Assembly: GCA_012512335.1 (NCBI GenBank)
Contig: JAAZEK010000411.1
Location: 1-7,270, forward strand
DNA: 7,270 nt
Direction: 5' to 3'
DNA from: Clostridiales bacterium
GTDB lineage: Bacteria; Bacillota; Clostridia; Caldicoprobacterales; DTU083
In this document: positions 1 through 5,420 of the stretch, one piece after another
How positions within the stretch are numbered: position 1 is the stretch's first letter
Layout of the letters: every line of letters starts with the position of its first letter
Program-made: the position numbers and the translations under genes
The notes under the pieces: generated by a model
The model's database searches: none
Seen by the model: only the letters and a program-made list of their open reading frames with translations
Told to the model about the DNA's origin: nothing

Positions 1-417
1 AACCTCACCATCTCCGCGAGTAATTCCCTCGGTGAGAACACCATTATGATATCGAAGCACAACAGTTAGTCCGTCTAGTTTCTTTTCAACTACAAATATT
101 GGATTTTGTAGCTCCTGTTCTATTCGGTGCACAAATGATTCTACTTCCTGCTTGGAAAAAGCATCTTGAAGGCTGATAATAGGCACATCATGAGCAACCT
201 TCCGTAACTCTCGTTTGACCACCCCTCCTACCTTTTGCGTAGGTGAATCTGGATGTATCAGTTCCGGATATTTTTCTTCCAAGCTCCTCAATTCCAATGA
301 AAGCAGATCGTACTCATGATCTGTAATTTCAGGATCATCCAGATTATAATAGCGGTCATTATGGTATTCTATTAAGCGACGTAGTTCGTCCACTTGATTT
401 TTAACTTCATTTTCCAT
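1..417 (-). CDS. ligA: NAD-dependent DNA ligase LigA, N-terminal 139 codons (3' end outside window)
   Basis: LigA seals nicks in duplex DNA using NAD+, in Okazaki fragment joining and excision repair. The visible part covers domain Ia and the start of the adenylation domain. Seen: YYNLDDPEITDHEYDLL (residues 23-39), the typical NMN-binding Ia signature; HPDSPTQKVGG (55-65); ISLQDAFS (81-88); and the nucleotidyl transferase motif KLDG with the adenylated lysine at K113 (family knowledge; E. coli K115), preceded by E111. RYHNGVLTEGITRGDG (122-137) follows. The ATG at 417 has AAGGAG a few bases upstream. It lies 24 bases after the pcrA stop, so the two are very probably cotranscribed, the usual Firmicute arrangement. 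The sequence is somewhat divergent: ISLQDAF replaces the common MLSLxNAF, and KLDGLT replaces KxDGLA. The frame is open to the window edge; the OB, zinc, HhH and BRCT parts are not visible. Confidence 0.95.
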   Translation of the reverse strand, partial: MENEVKNQVDELRRLIEYHNDRYYNLDDPEITDHEYDLLSLELRSLEEKYPELIHPDSPTQKVGGVVKRELRKVAHDVPIISLQDAFSKQEVESFVHRIEQELQNPIFVVEKKLDGLTVVLRYHNGVLTEGITRGDGEV

Positions 418-441
418 GGATTGGCTCCTTTCACAAGTAGA

Positions 442-2952
442 TTAAGCCTTTTTTAATGGGGCGAGCTCTGCGTTAAAGCTACGAATACCCCCTTGGTCGA
501 AAGCAACCTTTACGGTTAGATCCTTACCTTCACCGACAGCGGTAACAACTGTTCCATTGCCAAATTTGCTATGGTGGACTTTATCTCCCAGCTGGAAACG
601 GTTTACATTTTTAGCTATATTACTATGCTTAGCTACATCATTCATCGTAGATTTCTGTAAAACCTTGCCATCCAAGCCTACTATAGGTGCTGAAGCTTTG
701 ATTGGAGTAGAATTTTCTATAGGTGTGGTTCTTCCCGAGCTACCTTTGTATTGGGATGATTTCCACTTACTATTGTTGCCTCGACTGCTACTATATCCAC
801 TGACATCACCATATCCTCCAATGCTGGCACTGACATCTTCAAAGAGATCATCTGAGATTTCCTTCAGAAAGCGAGAAGGCGTATTGAAGGAGGGATTACC
901 ATATAGGGTTCTCAACATTGTATGGGTAATATACAATCTTTTTTGAGCACGAGTTATGCCAACGTAGCAAAGACGTCTTTCCTCTTCTAATTCCTCCTCT
1001 GATTCCATGGAACGAGAATGAGGAAACAAGCCTTCCTCCAGCCCAATTAGAAAAACAACTGGGAATTCTAATCCCTTAGCACTATGCAAGGTCATTAGAT
1101 TAGCAGTGCTTTTCCCCTCCGAACTGTCCTCTTCCAAACGGTCAATATCTGAAACCAGAGCAATATTTTCGAGAAAGCTTGTCAAATTGCCATCTGGGTT
1201 ATTATTCTCAAATTCACGGGCTGCTGATACAAATTCCATGATATTTTCTAATCTTCCTTCAGCTTCTATAGAATCCTCTTCATTTAACACACTACGATAA
1301 CTAGTTAATTGAAGAACGGTATCCATAAAATCAGTTAAGCTTTGTCTTTCCTTCTCCAATTGTAAATCAGATATAAGTTGACCAAACTCCTTTACTTTGG
1401 AAGCGGTTCGTCCTGTAAGCACCTTATTATTATCCAAATCCGCAATAACTTCCAGCACACTTATTCCCGCTGAAGCCGCAGCTTCTTGCAGGTTACTAAC
1501 CGTAACTGCCCCTATTCCTCGTTTAGGTGTATTAATAATTCTTTGTAAGCTTACATCATCATAAGGGTTGTCCAACAAGCGTAGATAAGCAATGATATCT
1601 TTTATTTCCTTACGATCGTAGAAGCGCAAGCCTCCATAGATATTATAGGGAATGGCATATTTCATAAGAGCTTCCTCTATAGTTCTGGACTGGGCATTCA
1701 TACGATATAAGATAGCGACATCTCCATACATACCACCTTTACTTAAGTGCTGCTCTATTTCACTGGAAATAAAATCAGCTTCCTGCTGCTCATTTTTAGA
1801 TTGACATATGGTTATCAGTTCACCTTTGTCCTTTTGTGTCCACAAGCTCTTTTCTTTTCTTTTTACATTATGGCTGATAACCTGATTAGCAGCATCCAGA
1901 ATATTTTGATGAGAACGGTAATTTTCCTCCAGCTTGATGATGCAAGCATCGGGGAAATCCTTTTCAAAATCAAGGATATTACGGATATCTGCTCCTCTCC
2001 ATCGATAGATTGATTGGTCGTCATCACCTACAACACAAAGGTTTCCATGTGTATCGGATAGGAGCTTGACCAACATATATTGGGCAAAGTTGGTGTCTTG
2101 GTATTCATCTACCAAAATATAATGAAATTTGTTTCTATAATAGTTGAGAACATCAGGATGTAAATAAAACAATTCCAAAGTTTTATTCAGTAAATCATCG
2201 AAATCCAAGGCATTGTATTTTTTAAGTTTTGATTCATAGAGAGTGTATATTTGTGCTATTTTCTCTTCTCTAAATTGCCCTTGTACTTCCTTGGCATAAT
2301 CTTGAGGGTTCTTTAAGTCGTCCTTCAGATGGCCAATAAGTGCTCGGACTTCCTTAGGAGCTAAAAATTTTTCGTTGACATTTAGTTCCTTAAAGCATTC
2401 CTTGATGACAGTTAACTGATCAGTATCGTCATAAATGACAAAATTTCGGGTATATCCGATTTTATCAATTTCTCTACGCAAAATTCTTACACAGGTGGAA
2501 TGAAAGGTACTAACCCAAATACCTTCTGCAGCATCGCCTGCCAGGCTGAAAATACGTTCTCTCATCTCACGGGCAGCCTTGTTGGTAAATGTTATAGCTA
2601 GAACCTGAGAAGGGTACACCTCTCTCAAACATAGAATATCTTCAACCCTTTGACCCATGTCCTTATTACCTAGCCCCAAGGCTTGCTCATAATTTTTAAG
2701 TGCTTCTATATCTTCTGATTTTAAATTGCGAGGAATATATTTACTTTTATAAGCATCACCAAAACGCAGAATATGGGCTACTCTATTGGTTAAAACCGTG
2801 GTTTTACCAGATCCAGCTCCTGCAAGCACCAACAAAGGGCCTTGGGTAGTTAAAACAGCCTGTCTTTGCATATTGTTTAGGTGGCTATAATGTTTCTCAA
2901 AAATGCGGTCTCTAATTTCACAGTATTCTAATGCAATATCTGTATTGCTCAT
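442..2952 (-). CDS. pcrA: ATP-dependent DNA helicase PcrA (UvrD/Rep family, SF1A)
   Basis: An 836-residue 3'-5' helicase of superfamily 1A that acts in nucleotide excision repair, removal of recombinase filaments and replication restart. All motifs are visible: Q-motif region around Q29; Walker A AGAGSGKTT (44-52); Ia TFTNKAAREM (121-130); II VDEYQDTN (281-288); III VVGDDDQSIYRWRG (307-320); IV EENYRS (342-347); V TLHSAKGLEFPVVFL (621-635); VI EERRLCYVGITRAQKRL (657-673). A Ser/Gly-rich linker (about 705-780) leads to a C-terminal Tudor-like domain (about 786-832, FQLGDKVHHSKFGNGTV), as in PcrA/UvrD. About 68 residues separate the Walker A GKT from motif Ia, against roughly 30 in textbook PcrA, so there is a charged insertion near residues 64-113. 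The ATG at 2952 is 16 bases after the YerC-like stop. Its only candidate SD is a GAGG overlapping that stop codon, some 14 bases away, which suggests translational coupling. ligA follows 24 bases downstream. Confidence 0.97.
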   Translation of the reverse strand: MSNTDIALEYCEIRDRIFEKHYSHLNNMQRQAVLTTQGPLLVLAGAGSGKTTVLTNRVAHILRFGDAYKSKYIPRNLKSEDIEALKNYEQALGLGNKDMGQRVEDILCLREVYPSQVLAITFTNKAAREMRERIFSLAGDAAEGIWVSTFHSTCVRILRREIDKIGYTRNFVIYDDTDQLTVIKECFKELNVNEKFLAPKEVRALIGHLKDDLKNPQDYAKEVQGQFREEKIAQIYTLYESKLKKYNALDFDDLLNKTLELFYLHPDVLNYYRNKFHYILVDEYQDTNFAQYMLVKLLSDTHGNLCVVGDDDQSIYRWRGADIRNILDFEKDFPDACIIKLEENYRSHQNILDAANQVISHNVKRKEKSLWTQKDKGELITICQSKNEQQEADFISSEIEQHLSKGGMYGDVAILYRMNAQSRTIEEALMKYAIPYNIYGGLRFYDRKEIKDIIAYLRLLDNPYDDVSLQRIINTPKRGIGAVTVSNLQEAAASAGISVLEVIADLDNNKVLTGRTASKVKEFGQLISDLQLEKERQSLTDFMDTVLQLTSYRSVLNEEDSIEAEGRLENIMEFVSAAREFENNNPDGNLTSFLENIALVSDIDRLEEDSSEGKSTANLMTLHSAKGLEFPVVFLIGLEEGLFPHSRSMESEEELEEERRLCYVGITRAQKRLYITHTMLRTLYGNPSFNTPSRFLKEISDDLFEDVSASIGGYGDVSGYSSSRGNNSKWKSSQYKGSSGRTTPIENSTPIKASAPIVGLDGKVLQKSTMNDVAKHSNIAKNVNRFQLGDKVHHSKFGNGTVVTAVGEGKDLTVKVAFDQGGIRSFNAELAPLKKA

Positions 2953-2968
2953 TCTTTTTTCACACGCC

Positions 2969-3265
2969 TCACTTACTTTTTATTTTATCTAAAACAAGGT
3001 TGTAACCATCTGCACCATAAATCAGTGCTCTATTAACCCTACTGATGGTGGCTGTGCTGGCACCTGTCTTTGCTGCAATTTCCTGATATGTTCTTTTCTC
3101 TCGTAGCATAATGGCAACCTCTAGCCTCTGAGCCAGAGATTTGAGCTCATTGATGGTGCATAAATCTTCAAAAAATCGATAGCATTCATCTTGATCTTCC
3201 AGCTGAAGAATGGCATCAAAGAGCTTATCCGTTTGATCATCTTTTAATTTGGATATGTATTCCAT
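2969..3265 (-). CDS. yerC: TrpR-like YerC/YecD family DNA-binding protein
   Basis: A 98-residue protein of the YerC/YecD family, related to the Trp repressor fold; B. subtilis yerC also lies in the pcrA-ligA neighbourhood. Seen: a helical N-terminal half with DQTDKLFDAIL (10-20) and DECYRFFEDLCTINELKSL (26-44), the latter typical of the family, then a helix-turn-helix around residues 58-80 (RTYQEIAAKTGASTATISRV), where TGASTATISRVNRAL resembles the TrpR recognition helix. Length is normal for the family. The ATG at 3265 has AGGAGG at 3272-3277, six bases away, an excellent site. It is the first gene of the yerC-pcrA-ligA unit. A role as a regulator of that unit, and any small-molecule ligand, is inference; tryptophan sensing should not be assumed. 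The inverted repeat at 3326-3359 lies upstream and could be an operator. Confidence 0.9.
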   Translation of the reverse strand: MEYISKLKDDQTDKLFDAILQLEDQDECYRFFEDLCTINELKSLAQRLEVAIMLREKRTYQEIAAKTGASTATISRVNRALIYGADGYNLVLDKIKSK

Positions 3266-3325
3266 TTTACCCCTCCTGCTAACAGTATTTGCTGTTCTGC
3301 TAATGTATACTTGAGAAACCCGTTA

Positions 3326-3359
3326 ATGCTGGAAAATCAACTAGGAACCCTTCCAGCAT
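3326..3359. repeat. 9-bp perfect inverted repeat in the divergent intergenic region
   Basis: ATGCTGGAA (3326-3334) and TTCCAGCAT (3351-3359) are exact reverse complements separated by 16 bases. The repeat lies between the divergently transcribed YerC-like gene (start 3265) and LysM gene (start 3407), some 60 bases from the first and 47 from the second. No T-run follows on either strand, so it is not an intrinsic terminator. It could be an operator for the TrpR-like protein or a leader hairpin. The intergenic region holds TATACT (3306-3311, plus) and TATTAA (3373-3378, plus) as possible -10 boxes, but I found no convincing -35 partner on either strand. Confidence 0.55.
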
Positions 3360-3406
3360 GGATAGCATAAGTTATTAACGTATTAATTAGAAAGGGGGCT
3401 GACCCA

Positions 3407-3580
3407 ATGCACTACATTGTGCAACCCGGTGATTCCATCCTTGAGCTGGCACAAAGATACCATAGCCACGTAGATGCTATTCTGAAATCCAACTACTTAA
3501 GTTCAACAGAACATATTTACCCCGGAATGTTACTCAACATACCAACAACAGTTGAATCACCCTTGGAAGGAAAAGAATAG
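3407..3580 (+). CDS. Small single-LysM-domain protein (57 aa)
   Basis: LysM domains bind N-acetylglucosamine-containing glycans such as peptidoglycan. Nearly the whole 57-residue protein is one LysM: it begins MHYIVQPGDSILELAQRY, has SNYL near residues 28-31 in place of the usual N-x-L, and ends the domain with IYPGMLLNIP (37-46), followed by a short polar tail. The ATG at 3407 has AAAGGGGG (3391-3398) eight bases upstream, and TAG ends at 3580. There is no signal peptide or membrane segment and no catalytic domain. Spore-coat assembly proteins such as SafA also start directly with a LysM domain (family knowledge), so a spore role is possible but unproven. It is the only plus-strand gene, divergent from the YerC-like gene, and runs toward the hairpin at 3657-3708. 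It is real on the combined strength of domain match and SD; its function is unknown. Confidence 0.85.
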   Translation: MHYIVQPGDSILELAQRYHSHVDAILKSNYLSSTEHIYPGMLLNIPTTVESPLEGKE

Positions 3581-3656
3581 GACTTAGCCTTCCAGATAGT
3601 ATTGATTCCTAATGAATCTATATTAACATACTAATCCGATAAAGTGAATGACAGAT

Positions 3657-3708
3657 AAAAAAAGTGCTCACCCACAGTATGCTATTAATGCTGTGGATTT
3701 GCACTTTT
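3657..3708 (-). terminator. Intrinsic terminator of the SSB-like gene, possibly bidirectional
   Basis: AAAAGTGC (3660-3667) pairs with GCACTTTT (3701-3708) and CCACAG (3672-3677) pairs with CTGTGG (3691-3696), with a small internal loop between them. Read on the minus strand, the hairpin ends in a run of seven T (3663-3657) and begins 34 bases after the SSB-like stop codon. Read on the plus strand, it ends in four T and lies 80 bases after the LysM stop, so it could also stop that convergent transcript, more weakly. Confidence 0.85.
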
Positions 3709-3742
3709 AGTAAATATTTGATGTTGTAAGAAAAATTATAAG

Positions 3743-4447
3743 TTATGATTCCTCATCATATAACACATGGTCGTGATCTTCCGTATTTTCTAATTGCTTC
3801 CCTTGATCTGTTTCTTTTTCTACTTTGTCTTGAACAATTTCCAATTTTGATACAGATACTTCGTATGCAACCTTGTCAACTACTTCTCCATTTGCATAAC
3901 GCTTCTGATATTCACGGCTTTGAATTCGTCCCCAAACTTTTATATTATCTCCAACTTCCAGTGTTTGACAGAATTTAGCATTCCTACCCCATGCTATAGT
4001 GGGGATATAATCAGATTTGTTGTAAGCGCGATTTACTGCAACGAGTAAATCTGCTATTTCTCGTTTGAAGGGAGTAGTTCGATAAATAGGAGCTTTACAT
4101 ACAAATCCATTAAGGTAGATTTGATTTGGATTTTTAAACTCTTCAGTCATGTTCGTTATCTCCCTTACAAAGACTGTTAGCAAGAGCCTGTTACTTCCAT
4201 CTATCATCTTGTTATAGGAGCGAAATTGGCCTGTTATCGTTATTTCTGCACCTATATTTAAGTCAACATCTGTAATTAACCGTTCCGAAACAATGATGGG
4301 TAAACGATCTACATAATCACTGAGCCTCGGTACTGAAAGATAAAAACCGTAAAACCCCTCTCCAAACATCTCGTGACTGAATTCTATGATTGAATCTACA
4401 CTTCCAGATACCTCTACCCAATTATTATCTGATGTATACTCTGTCAT
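3743..4447 (-). CDS. SSB-like protein with two tandem OB folds
   Basis: A 234-residue protein. The C-terminal half (about 108-205) is a recognisable single-stranded DNA-binding OB fold: IYLNGFVCKAPIYRT, LLVAVNRAY, DYIPTIAWGRNAKF, LEVGDNIKVWGRIQSREY and AYEVSVSKLEIV match the SSB strand order. The N-terminal half (about 10-100) looks like a second, diverged OB fold (WVEVSGSVDSI, GAEITITGQFRSY, LLLTVFVREI). It presumably binds ssDNA during replication or repair, but it is not the standard one-OB Ssb. The tail is acidic (ending HVLYDEES) but lacks the canonical DDDIPF-type tip that recruits partner proteins. The ATG at 4447 is preferred over a GTG at 4468: the purine-rich SD lies inside the extra seven codons, and the GTG has none. 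It follows the deacetylase gene by 75 bases with no terminator between, so cotranscription is likely. A DnaA-box 9-mer lies 30 bases upstream. Confidence 0.85.
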   Translation of the reverse strand: MTEYTSDNNWVEVSGSVDSIIEFSHEMFGEGFYGFYLSVPRLSDYVDRLPIIVSERLITDVDLNIGAEITITGQFRSYNKMIDGSNRLLLTVFVREITNMTEEFKNPNQIYLNGFVCKAPIYRTTPFKREIADLLVAVNRAYNKSDYIPTIAWGRNAKFCQTLEVGDNIKVWGRIQSREYQKRYANGEVVDKVAYEVSVSKLEIVQDKVEKETDQGKQLENTEDHDHVLYDEES

Positions 4448-4454
4448 ATCCGGT

Positions 4455-4464
4455 CCCTCTCCCT
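4455..4464 (-). promoter_or_regulatory. Ribosome binding site deciding the SSB-like start
   Basis: On the minus strand the sequence AGGGAGAGGG ends seven bases before the ATG at 4447. The upstream GTG at 4468 would place this purine tract inside the coding region and has no SD of its own (AT-rich upstream sequence), so the ATG is the likelier start. Confidence 0.75.
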
Positions 4465-4476
4465 TCACTTTTCTAT

Positions 4477-4485
4477 TGTGGATAA
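4477..4485 (-). promoter_or_regulatory. Perfect DnaA-box 9-mer (TTATCCACA)
   Basis: The minus strand reads TTATCCACA, identical to the consensus high-affinity DnaA box, in the 75-base gap between the deacetylase and the SSB-like gene, 30 bases before the latter's start. The match is exact, but a single 9-mer can arise by chance, and no second box was seen nearby. DnaA binding here is inference. Confidence 0.4.
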
Positions 4486-4522
4486 ATCTAACACTATACC
4501 TATTCGCTTCAATTGCTATTTA

Positions 4523-5311
4523 TTACCCTTCTGGCTCCATTTCTATTGGTATTTGTCTGCCTGTGTGATCCATCCTATAGTTTTCTTTATATATGAGCTC
4601 AGAAATAGGTACTATTGTATACCCTTCAATCAGAAGATTATCTAGAATCTTTGGCAGAGCTTCAACAATGTATTTTGCATTGTTGTGAAATAGAACAATG
4701 GATCCCTTATCTACTTTCTTTGTTACTCGTTCTACCATAGGCTGTACGCCTAATTCCTTCCAATCTAACGAATCCACGTCCCACTGTATTACATGGAAAT
4801 TCAATTCCCTACAGGTTTGGATTAGACGATCATTGTAGTCACCAAAAGGAGGCCGTAAGAGCTTTACGCTTTTATTACCAACCAAGTCCTCAATTTTCTT
4901 TTGTGTAGTCAATATTTCTTTAACTATTTGCTCTTGGCTTAACTTGGACATTTCAGGATGTGTGGTGGAGTGATTAGCTACTTCATGGCCTCGTCTTGCC
5001 ATTTCCTCTACTCGCTCAGGGTATTTGTCAACCCAAAAGCCCACTAAAAAGAAGGTGGTTTTAATATCCCTTTCTTCAAGGATATCCATGATGGTAGATG
5101 TATACTCTGCACCCCAGGCTGCATCAAAGGATATTGCTATTTTCTTTTCATCTGTTTGAACTGAATAGATTGGCAACTCTTTTTTAACATTAAGAAATAC
5201 GCCTACAGTATCGCTTTTATTAGCATTTACGAAGGTTATGGATAGAAGTATTAACATGAATGTTGCCAGAAGTCGGCGAGCTTGAATTTTAGATAAATAG
5301 ATTAATCTCAC
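4523..5311 (-). CDS. PdaB-like polysaccharide deacetylase (CE4 fold), exported or membrane-anchored
   Basis: A 262-residue NodB/CE4 family protein close to the PdaB sporulation deacetylase group, expected to act on peptidoglycan or a related glycan outside the membrane. Seen: a basic N-terminus with hydrophobic segment 15-30 and VNA at 28-30, a possible signal peptidase site; motif 1 SFDAAW (61-66, D63); motif 2 NHSTTHP (113-119, H114 and H118); motif 3 RPPFGDYN (153-160); motif 4 DVDSLDW (178-184); motif 5 LFHNN (207-211, H209). The second Asp of the classical TFDD motif is Ala here, a change also found in PdaB-type proteins, so activity is uncertain. The GTG at 5311 is chosen over the GTG at 5320 because GAGGTG (5318-5323) is correctly spaced for it. 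The first gene after the topoisomerase terminator, it probably has its own promoter, which I could not identify. PdaB orthology is likely rather than certain, so no symbol is given. Confidence 0.88.
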   Translation of the reverse strand: MRLIYLSKIQARRLLATFMLILLSITFVNANKSDTVGVFLNVKKELPIYSVQTDEKKIAISFDAAWGAEYTSTIMDILEERDIKTTFFLVGFWVDKYPERVEEMARRGHEVANHSTTHPEMSKLSQEQIVKEILTTQKKIEDLVGNKSVKLLRPPFGDYNDRLIQTCRELNFHVIQWDVDSLDWKELGVQPMVERVTKKVDKGSIVLFHNNAKYIVEALPKILDNLLIEGYTIVPISELIYKENYRMDHTGRQIPIEMEPEG

Positions 5312-5337
5312 AGAAAACACCTCGATATTAATCTATT
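5296..5337 (-). promoter_or_regulatory. 11-bp inverted repeat with SD and start codon of the deacetylase in its loop
   Basis: AATAGATTAAT (5296-5306) and ATTAATCTATT (5327-5337) are exact reverse complements, 20 bases apart. In the deacetylase mRNA they would form an AU-rich stem whose loop contains GAGGUG (5318-5323) and the GUG start (5309-5311); the 3' arm encodes roughly residues 2-6. This could present or modulate the ribosome site, or the DNA repeat could be an operator. The repeat is observed; a regulatory role is inferred. Confidence 0.5.
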
Positions 5338-5374
5338 GTCACATGAAGGGAGATATGACTATAAACATCGATGT

Positions 5375-5403
5375 AAAAAAAGAAACCCCTGATGGGGTTT
5401 CTT
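5375..5403 (-). terminator. Intrinsic terminator of the topoisomerase gene
   Basis: AGAAACCCC (5381-5389) and GGGGTTTCT (5394-5402) form a perfect 9-bp stem with a four-base loop, extended by one A-T pair (5380/5403). On the minus strand the stem runs into a T tract (down to 5375). It begins about 18 bases after the topoisomerase stop codon at 5421-5423. It is a textbook terminator and separates that gene from the deacetylase. Confidence 0.93.
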
Positions 5404-5420
5404 AGATTCTTCATTGTGTA

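Noticed and set aside
557..946. 129-codon plus-strand open frame opposite the 3' end of pcrA
   Set aside because: It lies wholly antisense to a helicase gene with all its motifs, shows no domain and no clear SD; the same applies to the plus-strand frames at 1106-1300, 1747-2013, 3745-3978, 4386-4568 and 5695-5943.
3283..3311. Sigma A promoter with TATACT (3306-3311) as its -10
   Set aside because: No TTGACA-like hexamer at 16-18 bases; the nearest, TTGCTG, is only 11 bases away.
3604..3619. GATTC-CTAAT-GAATC small hairpin after the LysM gene
   Set aside because: Only five base pairs and no T tract; not distinguishable from chance.
4448..4468. GTG at 4468 as the start of the SSB-like gene
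   Set aside because: No SD precedes it, and its first seven codons contain the purine-rich SD of the ATG at 4447.
5312..5320. GTG at 5320 as the start of the deacetylase
   Set aside because: It overlaps the GAGGTG that is ideally spaced, six bases, from the GTG at 5311, and has no upstream SD itself.
5338..5374. Sporulation sigma factor (sigma E-like) promoter upstream of the deacetylase
   Set aside because: Fragments such as TTTATAG and CATGTGAC with a 13-base spacer can be picked out, but the -10 match to the consensus is poor, so it is not called.
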